DNA of 64,000 bases from assembly GCF_900141915.1 (NCBI RefSeq), contig NZ_FQZG01000012.1, positions 1-64,000 on the forward strand. Direction: 5' to 3'. Positions 16,131 through 25,461 of the stretch are shown piece after piece; position 1 is the stretch's first letter; the number at the start of each line of letters is the position of its first letter. A program made the position numbers and the translations under genes. Below the pieces are notes generated by a model. It was not told the origin of the DNA, made no database searches, and saw only the letters and a list, made by a program, of their open reading frames with translations. This stretch comes from Tessaracoccus bendigoensis DSM 12906. GTDB lineage: Bacteria > Actinomycetota > Actinomycetes > Propionibacteriales > Propionibacteriaceae.

Positions 16131-16733
16131 TCAGGCGATTTCGCCGGTCTCCGGGTTGAGGCTGGCGTAGTAGTCGTGTTCGATCTGGCGGCGTCGTTCG
16201 ACGTCGGCGATGACGAACGCGACGAAGTCCTCGTCTCGGTTAGTGATCGGGGTGTCTTCGATCGGGGCGGCGTCCTCTTCTCCGGGCCATCTGGTTTGCC
16301 GGGTGGGGCGGTCGCGGTCCAGTCGGGTGCCGGAGGCCGCTACCCAGTCGCGTAGGCGTTGGCGGGTATCAGCGAAGTCGCGGAGCCACCCGATGGGGGC
16401 GCTGCCGTTCTGCTGTGGGTCATAGGCGTTGAGCCAATGGGTGTGCAGCGCGGACAGTTCCCACAGCAGCTCGGGGTGCCGGTGCCACATGGGAGGGATC
16501 ACTGCGGCGGGCAGGCCGTACGTGGCGCGCAGCCAGTTGACCCACTGGTTCAGTTCCAGCCAGGCGTGCTCGGCGTCGTGGGCGCTGAGCAAGTTCCAGT
16601 TGATCGGGCCGGGCGGTTCCTCCAGCACCGGACCGATATCACCGCGAGGCTCCGGTGCCGAGACGGGGTCGAGGTCGGGGTCGGGCCTGTCGTCGGGCTC
16701 CTCGCCGTGTGCGCGGGTGTCGTCGTCGCTCAT
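16131..16733 (-). CDS. DUF4913-family protein (E2 copy)
   Basis: 200 residues. After a 45-residue acidic N-terminus the conserved core begins PINWNLLSAHDAEHAWLELNQWVNWL and includes PPMWHRHPELLWELSALH and QNGSAPIGWLRDFAD, ending LNPETGEIA; it aligns end to end with the E1 protein at 8485-9048. Function unknown. As in E1 it follows ssb and precedes the recombinase, and in E2 it is the last gene before a hairpin, suggesting the end of the operon. Confidence 0.85.
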   Translation of the reverse strand: MSDDDTRAHGEEPDDRPDPDLDPVSAPEPRGDIGPVLEEPPGPINWNLLSAHDAEHAWLELNQWVNWLRATYGLPAAVIPPMWHRHPELLWELSALHTHWLNAYDPQQNGSAPIGWLRDFADTRQRLRDWVAASGTRLDRDRPTRQTRWPGEEDAAPIEDTPITNRDEDFVAFVIADVERRRQIEHDYYASLNPETGEIA

Positions 16734-16746
16734 GATCTGTTCCCGT

Positions 16747-17205
16747 TCAGCGGCCCAGCGTCGCGGTCTCGCGGGCTGGTGACGACTGCTCGGGCCGCTC
16801 GAATGCCTGACTGCGGTCAGCCCCGAGCGCTTGGCGGGCAGGCCCGTTGCGTGGTTCGCGGTCGATGCTCAGGCGCGTGCTGACGGGGTTTGGGGTGAGG
16901 GTGTCGGCGCGGAACTCCTCGCGTTCGGCCCCGGTGGTGGGGTCGGTGAACTTCTCGAACCGTCCGGTGGCGATGAAGTCGTCGCCCTTCTTGAATAGAT
17001 CCATCGCGGCTTCGGCGGCCTTGTAGCGCACCGCAAGGTCGTGGAAGGTCCGGTCGGTCTTGGTGAAGGTGCCGTCGTCCTCGCGTCGCCAGTGGTCGAC
17101 GCCGACGCGGGCGTAGAACCGGGGTGTGCCGGTTTTCTCGCTGTGGGTCAGTCTCGGGTCACCGGCGATGTGGCCGATCATGATCGTGCCGTTCTTGATG
17201 CCCAT
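16747..17205 (-). CDS. ssb: Single-stranded DNA-binding protein (SSB), E2 copy
   Basis: 152 residues from the ATG at 17205, which follows an AGGAGG site. OB-fold motifs: TIMIGHIAGDPRLTHSEKTG, TFHDLAVRYKAAEAAMDLFKKGD, GRFEKF. It is more divergent from E1 ssb than the transfer genes are from each other. The C-terminal ~45 residues are disordered and lack an acidic tip. The 62-base gap upstream contains an inverted repeat that could mask the ribosome site (see 17217-17267). Confidence 0.88.
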   Translation of the reverse strand: MGIKNGTIMIGHIAGDPRLTHSEKTGTPRFYARVGVDHWRREDDGTFTKTDRTFHDLAVRYKAAEAAMDLFKKGDDFIATGRFEKFTDPTTGAEREEFRADTLTPNPVSTRLSIDREPRNGPARQALGADRSQAFERPEQSSPARETATLGR

Positions 17206-17216
17206 CACGTATCCTC

Positions 17217-17267
17217 CTGTCCTCTCGCACCGCCGCTGATGTGGCCGGTGTGACAGGACAGGTGCTC
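17217..17267 (-). promoter_or_regulatory. GAGCACCTG box and SD-facing inverted repeat before E2 ssb
   Basis: On the minus strand GAGCACCTG (17259-17267), just after the helicase stop, runs into CCTGTCCT. This is complementary to AGGACAGG, which overlaps the start of the AGGAGG ribosome site of ssb. Pairing would fold the ribosome site away. Same box as at 30982-30990. Confidence 0.4.
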
Positions 17268-20200
17268 TCACATTCCCCGTGGGGAAAGGTCACGCGAGTC
17301 TTTGCCAGCGGTGACGAACGCTCCGGTGCTGCTCGGGGTCCGGGCGGGATCGGCTCGCACGCCGAGCGCGGGTCGGTGCGCTCGGATCGTTTCGACGGTC
17401 AAGGCCGTTTCCGGGCGTTGCGCGGCGGGTGGAGACGCGTCAGCTTCGGTCTGGTCGATGTCTTCTTGCATTGCGGCCAGCTGCGTTTCGATTCGGGCGA
17501 GGTCTTTCTCCGCGTCGGCGAGGGCCTGGGCGTGGCGGAACGGCTGGCCGATGCGCTGCTCGGCGTCATCGCGTTCGGTTTCGGCGCTGGCGAGGTCGCT
17601 GCGGGCTTGCTCGAGTAGCGAGGGGATGCCGGAGGCACGGTTCTCAATGCGCTGGATGAGTCCGATGCCGCCGTCGAGGAACGACTGGCGGGTCATGATG
17701 AACCCGCTGCGCGGCACGCCGTCGAGCCGGATGTTCACCATCGGCTCGCCCCCGAGCGCGTGGCTGGTCGAGACGATCACGTCGAAGCCGCTGAACTGGC
17801 CGATGGTGCCGTAGTCGCGGGAGGCGTAGCGCGGTGCCCATTTCAGATCGGAGTCGTGCGCCCAACTGCTGAGCGCGTGCGCGGCATCGGCACGAGACGT
17901 GTAGGTGCTGCCGCGTAGCTCGATGCGGAACTTGTCACCGGAGGTATCGGTGACGCGCGGCAGTACTGATTCGAGGGCTTCGATGTCGGATGCGGCACAC
18001 CGCGCGTGATCGCTGGCGCGGTCGCGGGCGTGGAAGAGCATCGACTCGTTGCGGTGATAGGCGCGTTCGAGGCGGCGGAGCCTTTGGACCTCGGTGTGCA
18101 CAGTGGAGTGCTCCAGCAAGAGCGGGTTCCCCGAGGAGATGGCCTTGGCTTCGGCGGCTGACAGCGCGGATGAGTCGATTTCCTCGATCTCACGGGAGTC
18201 GAGGTTTCCGCGCATGAGTTGCGCGATGAACGTGGCTTTGCGCTCGACGCCCTGCCACATGTAGGAGTCGAAGGATCGCTCGGTGACGAAGCGGACGATG
18301 CCGATCTCGGCGTTCTGGTTGCCCTGCCTGAGAATCCTGCCCTCGCGCTGGGCGATGTCGCTGGGTCGCCACGGACAGTCCAGGTGATACAGCGCAATGG
18401 CCCGGTTCTGGACGTTGGTGCCGACGCCCATCTTCTGCGTGGAACCCATCAGCACCGCGACGTGCCCGGCACGTGCGGCAGCGAACAGGCGGGCTTTGTC
18501 CACGTCGGTCTTGGCTTCGTGCATGTACCGGATGGACTCGGGCGGCATCCCGCGCGCGATGAGTTGTGCCCGCAGTTCGTCGTAGGCGTTCCACTGGGTC
18601 GGGTTCGGGGTGCCGATGTCGGAGAACACCAACTGCAAGGCGCCCCGCACGGGCGATTCCTGCCCGGTGACCGGGTCGAGGTAGGTGTTGTCTTTCGTCT
18701 GCTCCCAGACCCGGTGGATGCTGTCGGCGGCAAGATCGACCTTGGTGGGCCCGGAGGGGTCGGTGGATGCGATCATACGAATGTCGAGCGCGGCCTTGCG
18801 CCCATCGGTCGAGATGGTGAGCATGTTGTCTTCGCTCGGCGACACCGACCGGGAGGCGACTTTCTCGGCCCGTTTGCCGAGGGCCTCGATGAACTGCGCC
18901 AGCTCGACCGTGGGCTGAACGGCGACCGTGGCCGGTGCCCGCCGCCCGTCCTCGCGTTCGGCGATCTGGGGGGTGGGCAGTTGCAGATCCTCGGCGGTCT
19001 TCACATCGGCGAAGATCGACCAAAGTTTCAGCATCTCGGGCACGTTCTGGAACTTGGCGAACCGCGTCTTCATGCGGAACGTGTTGTTGCCGGTCGGGGC
19101 CATCTCCATCTGCGTGACCGTCTGCCCGAACGTGGCCGCCCACGCATCGAACGTGCCGATCCCGGCGGTGTCCAGCAAGTCCGGGCGCAGGTACTTCTGC
19201 ATCACGAACGCCTCGGTCACGCTGTTCGAGATCGGTGTCGCGGTCGCCCCGGTGACGACCCGTTCGCGACCTTGGGAGCGCAGGTATTCGAGCTTCATGT
19301 GCAGATCGCTGGCACGGTTGGAACCCTCGATCGCGGCGTCTTGGATGTTCGAGTCGGTGGCGAGGTTCTTGTACATGTGCATCTCGTCCACGACCACGTA
19401 GTCGATGCCGGTGTCCTCGAAGCACACCCCGGCATCCCGGCTGGTGTCGATGCGGGCTTTGACCTTGTTCTCCAGCTGGAGCAGCTTGCGCTGGATGCGT
19501 TTGACGCTCATCGCGTTCTCGCCCGTCGCGGTGGCGAGCACTTCCCGCATCTGGTCGACCTGGGCCTGGACGTACGCCTGCTGGGTCTGGGCGCGCAGCG
19601 GAATCTTCTCGAACGCGCCCTGCGTCATGAGCACGCCATCCCACTCGTTCGCCGATGCCCGCGCGACGAACAGACGGCGCTTGTCGGCGGTGAGGTCTTT
19701 GCTGGACGCGGCGAGAATCCGGGCCTGCGGATAGATTTGCAGCCACTCGCGGGAGAACTGTTCCAGCATGTGATTCGGAATCACGAGCACGGGCTTGTCG
19801 ATCAGCCCCATGCGGCGCATCTCCATGACGCCCATAATCATCTCGGCGGTCTTGCCCGCCCCGACCTCGTGGAACAACCCGGCAGCCGGCTCGGCGATCA
19901 TGCGTGCGACGGCGGAGCGCTGGTGCGGGCGCGGGGTGAAGTTCTCCGCCAGCCCCGGCAGGCTCAGGTACTCGCCCGCATCGGTGTAGTCGCGCAAGAC
20001 GATGGAGTTGAAGCGCCGGTTGTACTCGGCCACGAGCGTGCGGGCACGCTCAGGGTCTTCAAACACCCACTCGGCGAACCGCTCCTGTAAGGCGTCGGCT
20101 TTCTCCTGCGCGGCGGTGGTCTCCAGCGGGTTGAGCACGCGACGCTTCTTGCCGTCAACGTCCTCGATCTCGTCGTAGACGAGCAGTGTCTTCTGCTCCA

Positions 20201-23021
20201 TGATCGCCTGGGCGATGCCCGGTGCGGGGCGACGCTCAGTGCCCCACTCGCTGGTGGCCAGCAGCCCTTGACGGCCTCCCCGGACTTCCCACATGCCCGG
20301 CAGCGGGTTCTCCACGTTCACGTCGCGGGTGCGCAGCAGCTCGTTCAAGAACTGCGCGTGCACGTCGGCGCTAATCCACACCGCGCCCATGCGGGCGCTG
20401 ATCTCTTCCACGCCGAGCGCTACGGGGACGACCTCGGTGAGCGCGTCGACATTCGCCTGAAACGCCGGGTCGACTGCGGCGCGCTCCGTGGCGTGCTCCA
20501 GCTTCACGCGCACGTCACCGGACAGATACGCAGGCGCGTGGATGAGCTCGTCGGTGATCGGATCGGCGAACACCAGCCCGCCCAACGACTGCCGGGCTTC
20601 GGTCTCGTCCATGCCGAGCATGTCGGCAATCAACGGCAAGTCGATCCTGCCGGTGCGGTCGAGGCTGACCGCGATCGCATCCGCAGGGGTGTCCACGCCT
20701 TGGGGTTCGGTGCGCGGGGAAACGACACGGCGCGTCATGATCGCCGCCGGGGTCGCCGTCTGGTCGGTGTCGTCGAACTGCTCCAGGGCGAGCACGAGGG
20801 CCCCGAACGGGTCAGAGCGCAGCAACCGGATCGGGGTCGGCACCGTGCGGGCATAGGTGTCTTCCCCGGCATCGTTGGTGCGTCCGGTGCGTCGCAGCGT
20901 GTACCGGTTCAGCGGCGCGTACCTGCCGACATACTTCCGGTAATCGCGATGCAGGCCCTCTCGTGCCGCGTTGATCTCGTCGGTGTCATCAACGGTCGCG
21001 GCCTCCAGTTCGAGCAGCCGGTGCGCGCCGTCGCGCAACCCCAGCAGGGCGCGCAGTTCCGGTCCCGCCGACTTCGGCACGTCCAACGCCTCGACAGAGC
21101 CTTGGACGACGGTGCCGAACCCGGTGTCGGTGGCGACGATGCTGCCATCCCATAACTGCGGCGCAGAAGGTACGCGAGCGGCCTGCCGCGCCTGATGCTC
21201 CACCGTGGGCGCGGTGAACGCCAGATTTCGGCGGCGGGCGCTGAACGTGATCTGGTCGAGCACATCGGCCAGGTCGGCTTCCAGTCGGTCGAGGTCCCCG
21301 TCGACGGTGACCGCTGGCCTGCCATACATACCCTGCCGGATGCTCAGGGTGCCGAGGACATGCTCGGGGTGGTGGTCGAAGTAGGCGTTGATCTTCGCGG
21401 CCTGTCCGTCCACGCTGATCGGGGTGACCGTCTCCCACAGATCATCCGCCGGGGGCTGCCCGTCCTCGCGGCGGCGCAGGATGAGCAGATCCGTCACCAC
21501 CTCGGTGCCCGCCGTGCGCCGGTGCGCCCCGCCGGGGAGCCTGACCGCGCCCACAAGGTCAGCGAGCATCGCCATTTCTCGGCGCGCGCCGGGGTTCTGC
21601 GCGTCCATCGTGTACTGCGAGGTCAGCACTGCGACCATTCCGCCAGGTCGCGTCAATCTCAAGGACTTGAGGATGAAGTGGTTGTGCATCGAGAGCCGGG
21701 TCGGGTTGTGCACCGGGTCATGCAAGGTCACGTCGGAGAACGGCACGTTCCCGATCGCCGCATCGAACGACGCTTCGGGCAGTCGGGTGTCGGCGAACGA
21801 CTCAGCCCGCACCTCGGCATGCGGGTACAGGGCACGGCTGATCGCGGCGGTCACCGGGTCGAGTTCCACCCCGGTCATGCGCGCGGTCTCGGGGGCCATG
21901 CCGAGGAACGTGCCCAGCCCTGAGCCGGGTTCCAGCACCTCGCCGCCATCGAAGCCGAGCGCGGCCATGACCCGCCACATCTGCCGCACGATCAACGGGT
22001 CGGTGTAGTGCGCGTTGATCGTCGTGCGCGCGGCGGCATCCCACTCGTCCGGCGTCAGCAGGCTCCGCAGCTGCTCGCGCTCGGTTGTCCAGTCGGTCTT
22101 GGACTCGTCAAACACGTCCGGCACGGCGCCCCAGCTCGACCAGCGCGCGAGCGTCTGCTGCTCATCGGCGGTCGCCGGGCGCTCTTGCTCGGCGAGCAGC
22201 CGGGCGGTTTCGATCGCGGCGATGTTCGCCCGGAACCTGGCTTTCGCGCCCGAGGGAGCGAGGTCGTCGTGCGTGGCGGGCACGAACCGCAGCCCCGGCG
22301 CGGCAGGCTCCGCGTCCAGGCCGGTGGTGTCGGCGGTGGGGGTTAGTAGACTTCGCGCAGGAAGCGGATCGTCGCGGCCTCCGCCAGCAGGCTCTGGTGC
22401 TCTTCCAGATACCGCCTCGGGATCTCCGCTTCGACCAGACCCTCCAAGAACCAGACCGGTACGGCCCAGTCTTTGGCTTTCTGCTCCAGATCGACCGTCG
22501 AGGGCATCAAGTCGGGGGCGTCCTGCATCCGCTCGGCCCACATGATGAGGTTCTCGTCGTTCGGCGTGGTCTGGTTCCACTCCTGCCGGGCTTCGTCCAG
22601 CGGCAGGCTCGGGTCGCTGACCCAGGCGAGTTGCTGCATCACGACCTCCTCCGCGATCCGTAGCGCCGTCATCCGGTGTGCCACGTCTTGCAAGTAAGTC
22701 TGCTCCGAAGAGGCCGTCTTCGCCAGCACCGATGCCGGTGTCGTCTCGATCTGTCGCGCCAGTTCGGTGATCTGGCCCTGCGCCTCCAGGCCCAGCTCGG
22801 TGAAGAACCGGGTCGGGTTCTCGATCAACTGGAACCGTTGCGGCGCGTGGGTCTTCCAGTGCCGCATCGCCTGCATCCCGTACTTGTTCACGCCTCTCTC
22901 CCTCCACGCCGGTCCCAGTTGCGGCTGCTTCGTTGATCTGCTCGTCGGCGGTCTGCTCGGCCAGCCCCCACAGGTCGAACTCCAGCTGACCGGACGGCGC
23001 TTTGCGGCTCCTGCGGGCCAT
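17268..23021 (-). CDS. Giant methylase / SNF2-like helicase of the conjugative element
   Basis: 1917 residues. A short N-terminal motif (MARRSRKAPSGQLEFDLWGL) is followed by a ~190-residue Gly/Arg/Asp/Pro-rich linker. Then comes an adenine-methylase-like domain, with EPGSGLGTF (~364) and NVPF in place of NPPF, and an SF2 helicase core with Walker A HEVGAGKTAEM (~1053), DEMH box VVVDEMHMYKNL, motif III GATATPISN and motifs V/VI GSTQKMGVGTN and QREGRILRQGNQN. A ~200-residue coiled-coil C-terminus completes it. Such proteins are common in conjugative elements and phages and may protect or remodel element DNA. The ATG at 23021 has a GGAGG site. The linker region is overlapped by another gene in a different frame (22343-22891), so the exact start is uncertain. 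Confidence 0.88.
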   Translation of the reverse strand: MARRSRKAPSGQLEFDLWGLAEQTADEQINEAAATGTGVEGERREQVRDAGDAALEDPRAATVPVDREPDPVLHRAGPGGAGPDHRTGATDRDDTGIGAGEDGLFGADLLARRGTPDDGATDRGGGRDAATRLGQRPEPAAGRSPAGVEPDHAERREPHHVGRADAGRPRLDALDGRSGAESQRLGRTGLVLGGSGRSGDPEAVSGRAPEPAGGGRDDPLPARSLLTPTADTTGLDAEPAAPGLRFVPATHDDLAPSGAKARFRANIAAIETARLLAEQERPATADEQQTLARWSSWGAVPDVFDESKTDWTTEREQLRSLLTPDEWDAAARTTINAHYTDPLIVRQMWRVMAALGFDGGEVLEPGSGLGTFLGMAPETARMTGVELDPVTAAISRALYPHAEVRAESFADTRLPEASFDAAIGNVPFSDVTLHDPVHNPTRLSMHNHFILKSLRLTRPGGMVAVLTSQYTMDAQNPGARREMAMLADLVGAVRLPGGAHRRTAGTEVVTDLLILRRREDGQPPADDLWETVTPISVDGQAAKINAYFDHHPEHVLGTLSIRQGMYGRPAVTVDGDLDRLEADLADVLDQITFSARRRNLAFTAPTVEHQARQAARVPSAPQLWDGSIVATDTGFGTVVQGSVEALDVPKSAGPELRALLGLRDGAHRLLELEAATVDDTDEINAAREGLHRDYRKYVGRYAPLNRYTLRRTGRTNDAGEDTYARTVPTPIRLLRSDPFGALVLALEQFDDTDQTATPAAIMTRRVVSPRTEPQGVDTPADAIAVSLDRTGRIDLPLIADMLGMDETEARQSLGGLVFADPITDELIHAPAYLSGDVRVKLEHATERAAVDPAFQANVDALTEVVPVALGVEEISARMGAVWISADVHAQFLNELLRTRDVNVENPLPGMWEVRGGRQGLLATSEWGTERRPAPGIAQAIMEQKTLLVYDEIEDVDGKKRRVLNPLETTAAQEKADALQERFAEWVFEDPERARTLVAEYNRRFNSIVLRDYTDAGEYLSLPGLAENFTPRPHQRSAVARMIAEPAAGLFHEVGAGKTAEMIMGVMEMRRMGLIDKPVLVIPNHMLEQFSREWLQIYPQARILAASSKDLTADKRRLFVARASANEWDGVLMTQGAFEKIPLRAQTQQAYVQAQVDQMREVLATATGENAMSVKRIQRKLLQLENKVKARIDTSRDAGVCFEDTGIDYVVVDEMHMYKNLATDSNIQDAAIEGSNRASDLHMKLEYLRSQGRERVVTGATATPISNSVTEAFVMQKYLRPDLLDTAGIGTFDAWAATFGQTVTQMEMAPTGNNTFRMKTRFAKFQNVPEMLKLWSIFADVKTAEDLQLPTPQIAEREDGRRAPATVAVQPTVELAQFIEALGKRAEKVASRSVSPSEDNMLTISTDGRKAALDIRMIASTDPSGPTKVDLAADSIHRVWEQTKDNTYLDPVTGQESPVRGALQLVFSDIGTPNPTQWNAYDELRAQLIARGMPPESIRYMHEAKTDVDKARLFAAARAGHVAVLMGSTQKMGVGTNVQNRAIALYHLDCPWRPSDIAQREGRILRQGNQNAEIGIVRFVTERSFDSYMWQGVERKATFIAQLMRGNLDSREIEEIDSSALSAAEAKAISSGNPLLLEHSTVHTEVQRLRRLERAYHRNESMLFHARDRASDHARCAASDIEALESVLPRVTDTSGDKFRIELRGSTYTSRADAAHALSSWAHDSDLKWAPRYASRDYGTIGQFSGFDVIVSTSHALGGEPMVNIRLDGVPRSGFIMTRQSFLDGGIGLIQRIENRASGIPSLLEQARSDLASAETERDDAEQRIGQPFRHAQALADAEKDLARIETQLAAMQEDIDQTEADASPPAAQRPETALTVETIRAHRPALGVRADPARTPSSTGAFVTAGKDSRDLSPRGM
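22343..22891 (-). CDS. TnpV-like element protein, nested in the helicase frame
   Basis: 182 residues from a GTG with a GGAGGGAGAGAGG ribosome site. The sequence is plainly protein-like: MQAMRHWKTHAPQRFQLIEN, FFTELGLEAQGQITELA, TALRIAEEVVMQQLAWV. The RHWK...H...L...G.L pattern recalls TnpV-type accessory proteins of mobile elements, but this is a weak match by eye. It lies entirely within the N-terminal linker region of the 1917-aa helicase frame, on the same strand in another phase, and ends about 60 bases before the helicase core homology begins. Whether both frames are translated is open. Confidence 0.75.
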   Translation of the reverse strand: MNKYGMQAMRHWKTHAPQRFQLIENPTRFFTELGLEAQGQITELARQIETTPASVLAKTASSEQTYLQDVAHRMTALRIAEEVVMQQLAWVSDPSLPLDEARQEWNQTTPNDENLIMWAERMQDAPDLMPSTVDLEQKAKDWAVPVWFLEGLVEAEIPRRYLEEHQSLLAEAATIRFLREVY

Positions 23022-23115
23022 CAGCCATCACCTCCACCACACTCGTGCCGTTGTCGTTGCCGCCCGTGACCACAGGGCGCGGCCTGGGGTCAGCGGTCGG
23101 TGAGATAGGTGCGGC

Positions 23116-24906
23116 TCAGGTGCCATCCGTGCCTCGTTCCAGCAGCGCCTCGATCTCGGCGCGATCGGTCTTGAGCCGGTCACCGTCGGGTCGTTTCGGC
23201 CACGCGCGCAGGTCGGTGATGATCGGCGGGGCCGAGCGCAGCATGGTGACGGCGGTGCCGAACGGGAGGGTGCGGATACGGTCGGGCGGCATGATCGGCA
23301 CTCGCCTGATCGAGCGCTGATTCGAGCGGGTGCCGTGATCGCCCAAGGTCACGCTGTCGGTGAACTCGTCGCGTTCGCCGATCAGCGCGGAGAGGTCTTG
23401 CAGATCGCGGGAGTTGGATGCGCCGCCGAGGATGATCTTGGTGATCGCCGCATCCCAGATCGCGTTGGCTTGGTTCTCGCTCCAGCGGGCACGCGCTTGG
23501 GCGAGGCTCTGGAGCACCGGCATGGTCGTGATGCCCGTGCCGCCGCCCTCGGCCATGAGAGTCGGCAGGCTCGGGAGCGGGCTGAGGTTGGCGATCTCAT
23601 CCAGGGCGAGCAGCATGGGCGGGTCCAGGCGTGCGCCCGGAGAGCGTGCCGCCACCCGGCGGGCAGCTTCAACGAGGTCTTCCACGAACGCGGCCACCAA
23701 CGCGGCGCTGGCCCCTGCTCCAGCGCCGGTGGCGAGCAGGTAGAGGGTGCCGCGCGAGCCGATGAACGTCTCCGGGTCGAAGTCCTCGCCCTCACCGGGT
23801 GAGACCGCATCGAGCACGCGCGGGTCCGCCAGCGCGGACAGTGACAGCGACACGCCTTGCCAGATCGAGTCGCGCGTCCTGGGGTCGGCGTCGATCATCG
23901 CCTCCAACGATTCGGCCCAGCCGCCCGCCGCGAGCGGGCTGTTCGTCAAGATCGCCACCGCATCGGCGGCGGCGGTCGGATCGAGCGTCCACCGGAACAA
24001 CTCCGAGGGCGGCCGGTGGTCGATCGCGGCCGCATGCAGCAGCGCTTGTAGAGCGGAGCGGGTCTTGCCCTCCCAGAACCCGCCGCCCTCCACGCCTCCC
24101 GAACTCAGGCCGGTCGCTGATGCCAGGCCGGTGGCGCGAATCATCGCCGTCAGCGGGTCTTCGCAGCCCCTGATCGGTGACCAGCGCAGCCCGGCGGGGA
24201 TGCCCTCGGCCAGATGCTGCGGGTCGAACACAGCTGTCGGGCCGACGCGCTGCCGCGCGCGCAGGCTCGCGGTGAGGTTGTCCGGGCGGGTCGAGGTCAC
24301 CACGACCGAGCCGGGCGCATCCAGAATCGAGGGGATGACAATGTGCAGGCCCTTGCCCGAGCGGGGTGGACCGATCAGCAGAATCGAGTCCTCCACCGAC
24401 GCCCACACGTCGCGTCCGTGGGAGGTGCCGAGCCGGTAACCCACATCGGCAGGTGCCGGGCGTGCCAGCGAAGGGCGCAGGTTCGCAGCCCGCCCCAGCA
24501 GCGCCTTGGTCGACGCGGCTGCGGCGACATCGTGTTTCGTGGCGATGCCGACCAGTCGGTGCGGGTCGTGCACACTCTTGCGCGACTGGCGGCGCAGCAG
24601 CGTCCAGACCCAGATGATCGCCGCCGCCAGCAGCCCCAGCAGCACGACCGCAACAATCCAATAGGCGACGACGTTCAGACCCTCGGCCTCCAGCGCGGTC
24701 GCCGGGTCGCCGGGGTTGAACAGCACACCGACCCCGGCGGCGGGGCCGGCTACGGGCTGGGCGGTGCCAGTGAGGAACGCCGCCACCGACCCGGACCCGC
24801 GCAGCAGCAGCGCGAGCGCGAACACCCCGATCAGGGCGATCATGACAGCGTTGGTCAGCTCGTCACCGAACGAGCCGGTCTGCCTGCCCGGTGCCGGGGT
24901 GCTCAT
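23116..24906 (-). CDS. VirD4/TraG-family type IV coupling protein (E2)
   Basis: 596 residues from the ATG at 24906, which overlaps the previous stop. Two N-terminal membrane segments (LTNAVMIALIGVFALALLL and AYWIVAVVLLGLLAAAIIW), Walker A GPPRSGKG, Walker B MLLALDEIANL, then LPTLMAEGGGTGITT and QSLAQARARW. Aligns along the whole length with the E1 protein at 6175-7953. It couples the relaxosome to the secretion channel and likely works with the MobF relaxase at 42347. A ~95-base gap separates it from the helicase start. Confidence 0.93.
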   Translation of the reverse strand: MSTPAPGRQTGSFGDELTNAVMIALIGVFALALLLRGSGSVAAFLTGTAQPVAGPAAGVGVLFNPGDPATALEAEGLNVVAYWIVAVVLLGLLAAAIIWVWTLLRRQSRKSVHDPHRLVGIATKHDVAAAASTKALLGRAANLRPSLARPAPADVGYRLGTSHGRDVWASVEDSILLIGPPRSGKGLHIVIPSILDAPGSVVVTSTRPDNLTASLRARQRVGPTAVFDPQHLAEGIPAGLRWSPIRGCEDPLTAMIRATGLASATGLSSGGVEGGGFWEGKTRSALQALLHAAAIDHRPPSELFRWTLDPTAAADAVAILTNSPLAAGGWAESLEAMIDADPRTRDSIWQGVSLSLSALADPRVLDAVSPGEGEDFDPETFIGSRGTLYLLATGAGAGASAALVAAFVEDLVEAARRVAARSPGARLDPPMLLALDEIANLSPLPSLPTLMAEGGGTGITTMPVLQSLAQARARWSENQANAIWDAAITKIILGGASNSRDLQDLSALIGERDEFTDSVTLGDHGTRSNQRSIRRVPIMPPDRIRTLPFGTAVTMLRSAPPIITDLRAWPKRPDGDRLKTDRAEIEALLERGTDGT

Positions 24907-25418
24907 GACAGGCTCCGCACGACGAACGTGCCCGAGACCCGCCCCACGAGCACCACCTCGCAGCCGAGGTCGAGATGATCGTGGGCCAGGTCGATGAGCG
25001 CGCGGGCCGTGCCGGTGCCGGTGGCGTCGGTATGCCGGAGGATGCGGCATACCGCAATGTCCTCGCCGGGCACGAAGCCTTCCCCGGTCACTTCCAGCAG
25101 CCGGGGCACCTCCGCCGGTTCGGGTTCCGGCAGGGCCTGCGCGGGAGTGTTCTTGCGGGCGGTGGGCGTGATGATGTCGGTGAACGTCGAACCATCGGCC
25201 TCGGTGACCTCGACCCGCGCCGGAATCATCCGCTCAGCGGTGACCTGATCGACAATCCGCGCAAACGAACCGCGCCGCCATGCACCCTCGGCGACCGGCG
25301 GGGCAAGAGGCTCCCCGTCAACCGTGGCGCTCATCGTGCCGTCCTCATGCACGGTAAGGCGGATCACCGGCATCGACACCGGAGCGGGAACAGGGGCATG
25401 GGCGGATGGTTTCCTCAT
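24903..25418 (-). CDS. Conserved transfer-operon protein preceding TraG (E2)
   Basis: 171 residues, homologous to the E1 protein at 5630-6178: RLTVHEDGTMSATVDGEP near the N-terminus and FVPGEDIAVCRILRHTDATG toward the C-terminus, ending GRVSGTFVVRSLS. Function unknown. No Shine-Dalgarno site is evident; instead a GCGCACCTC box (25425-25433) ends six bases before the ATG. The stop overlaps the traG start. Confidence 0.8.
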   Translation of the reverse strand: MRKPSAHAPVPAPVSMPVIRLTVHEDGTMSATVDGEPLAPPVAEGAWRRGSFARIVDQVTAERMIPARVEVTEADGSTFTDIITPTARKNTPAQALPEPEPAEVPRLLEVTGEGFVPGEDIAVCRILRHTDATGTGTARALIDLAHDHLDLGCEVVLVGRVSGTFVVRSLS

Positions 25419-25424
25419 GCGTGT

Positions 25425-25433
25425 GAGGTGCGC
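25425..25433 (-). promoter_or_regulatory. GCGCACCTC box at the start of the 171-aa gene
   Basis: Identical nonamer to 3286-3294 and 27763-27771. Here it occupies the place where a ribosome-binding site would be expected, six bases before the ATG, but its sequence is the complement of one. Confidence 0.35.
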
Positions 25434-25461
25434 TCCGCCAGCCCGTTCAGGTGTCTGAGGC

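Noticed and set aside
18219-20090. 623-codon plus-strand frame opposite the helicase
   Set aside because: Antisense shadow of a strongly conserved helicase core; composition is His/Gly/Arg-rich without domain motifs, as expected in GC-rich DNA.
22888-23073. 61-codon frame ending on the start codon of the nested gene
   Set aside because: Arg/Gly/Ser-rich shadow of the better LEFDLWGL frame; nothing supports translation.
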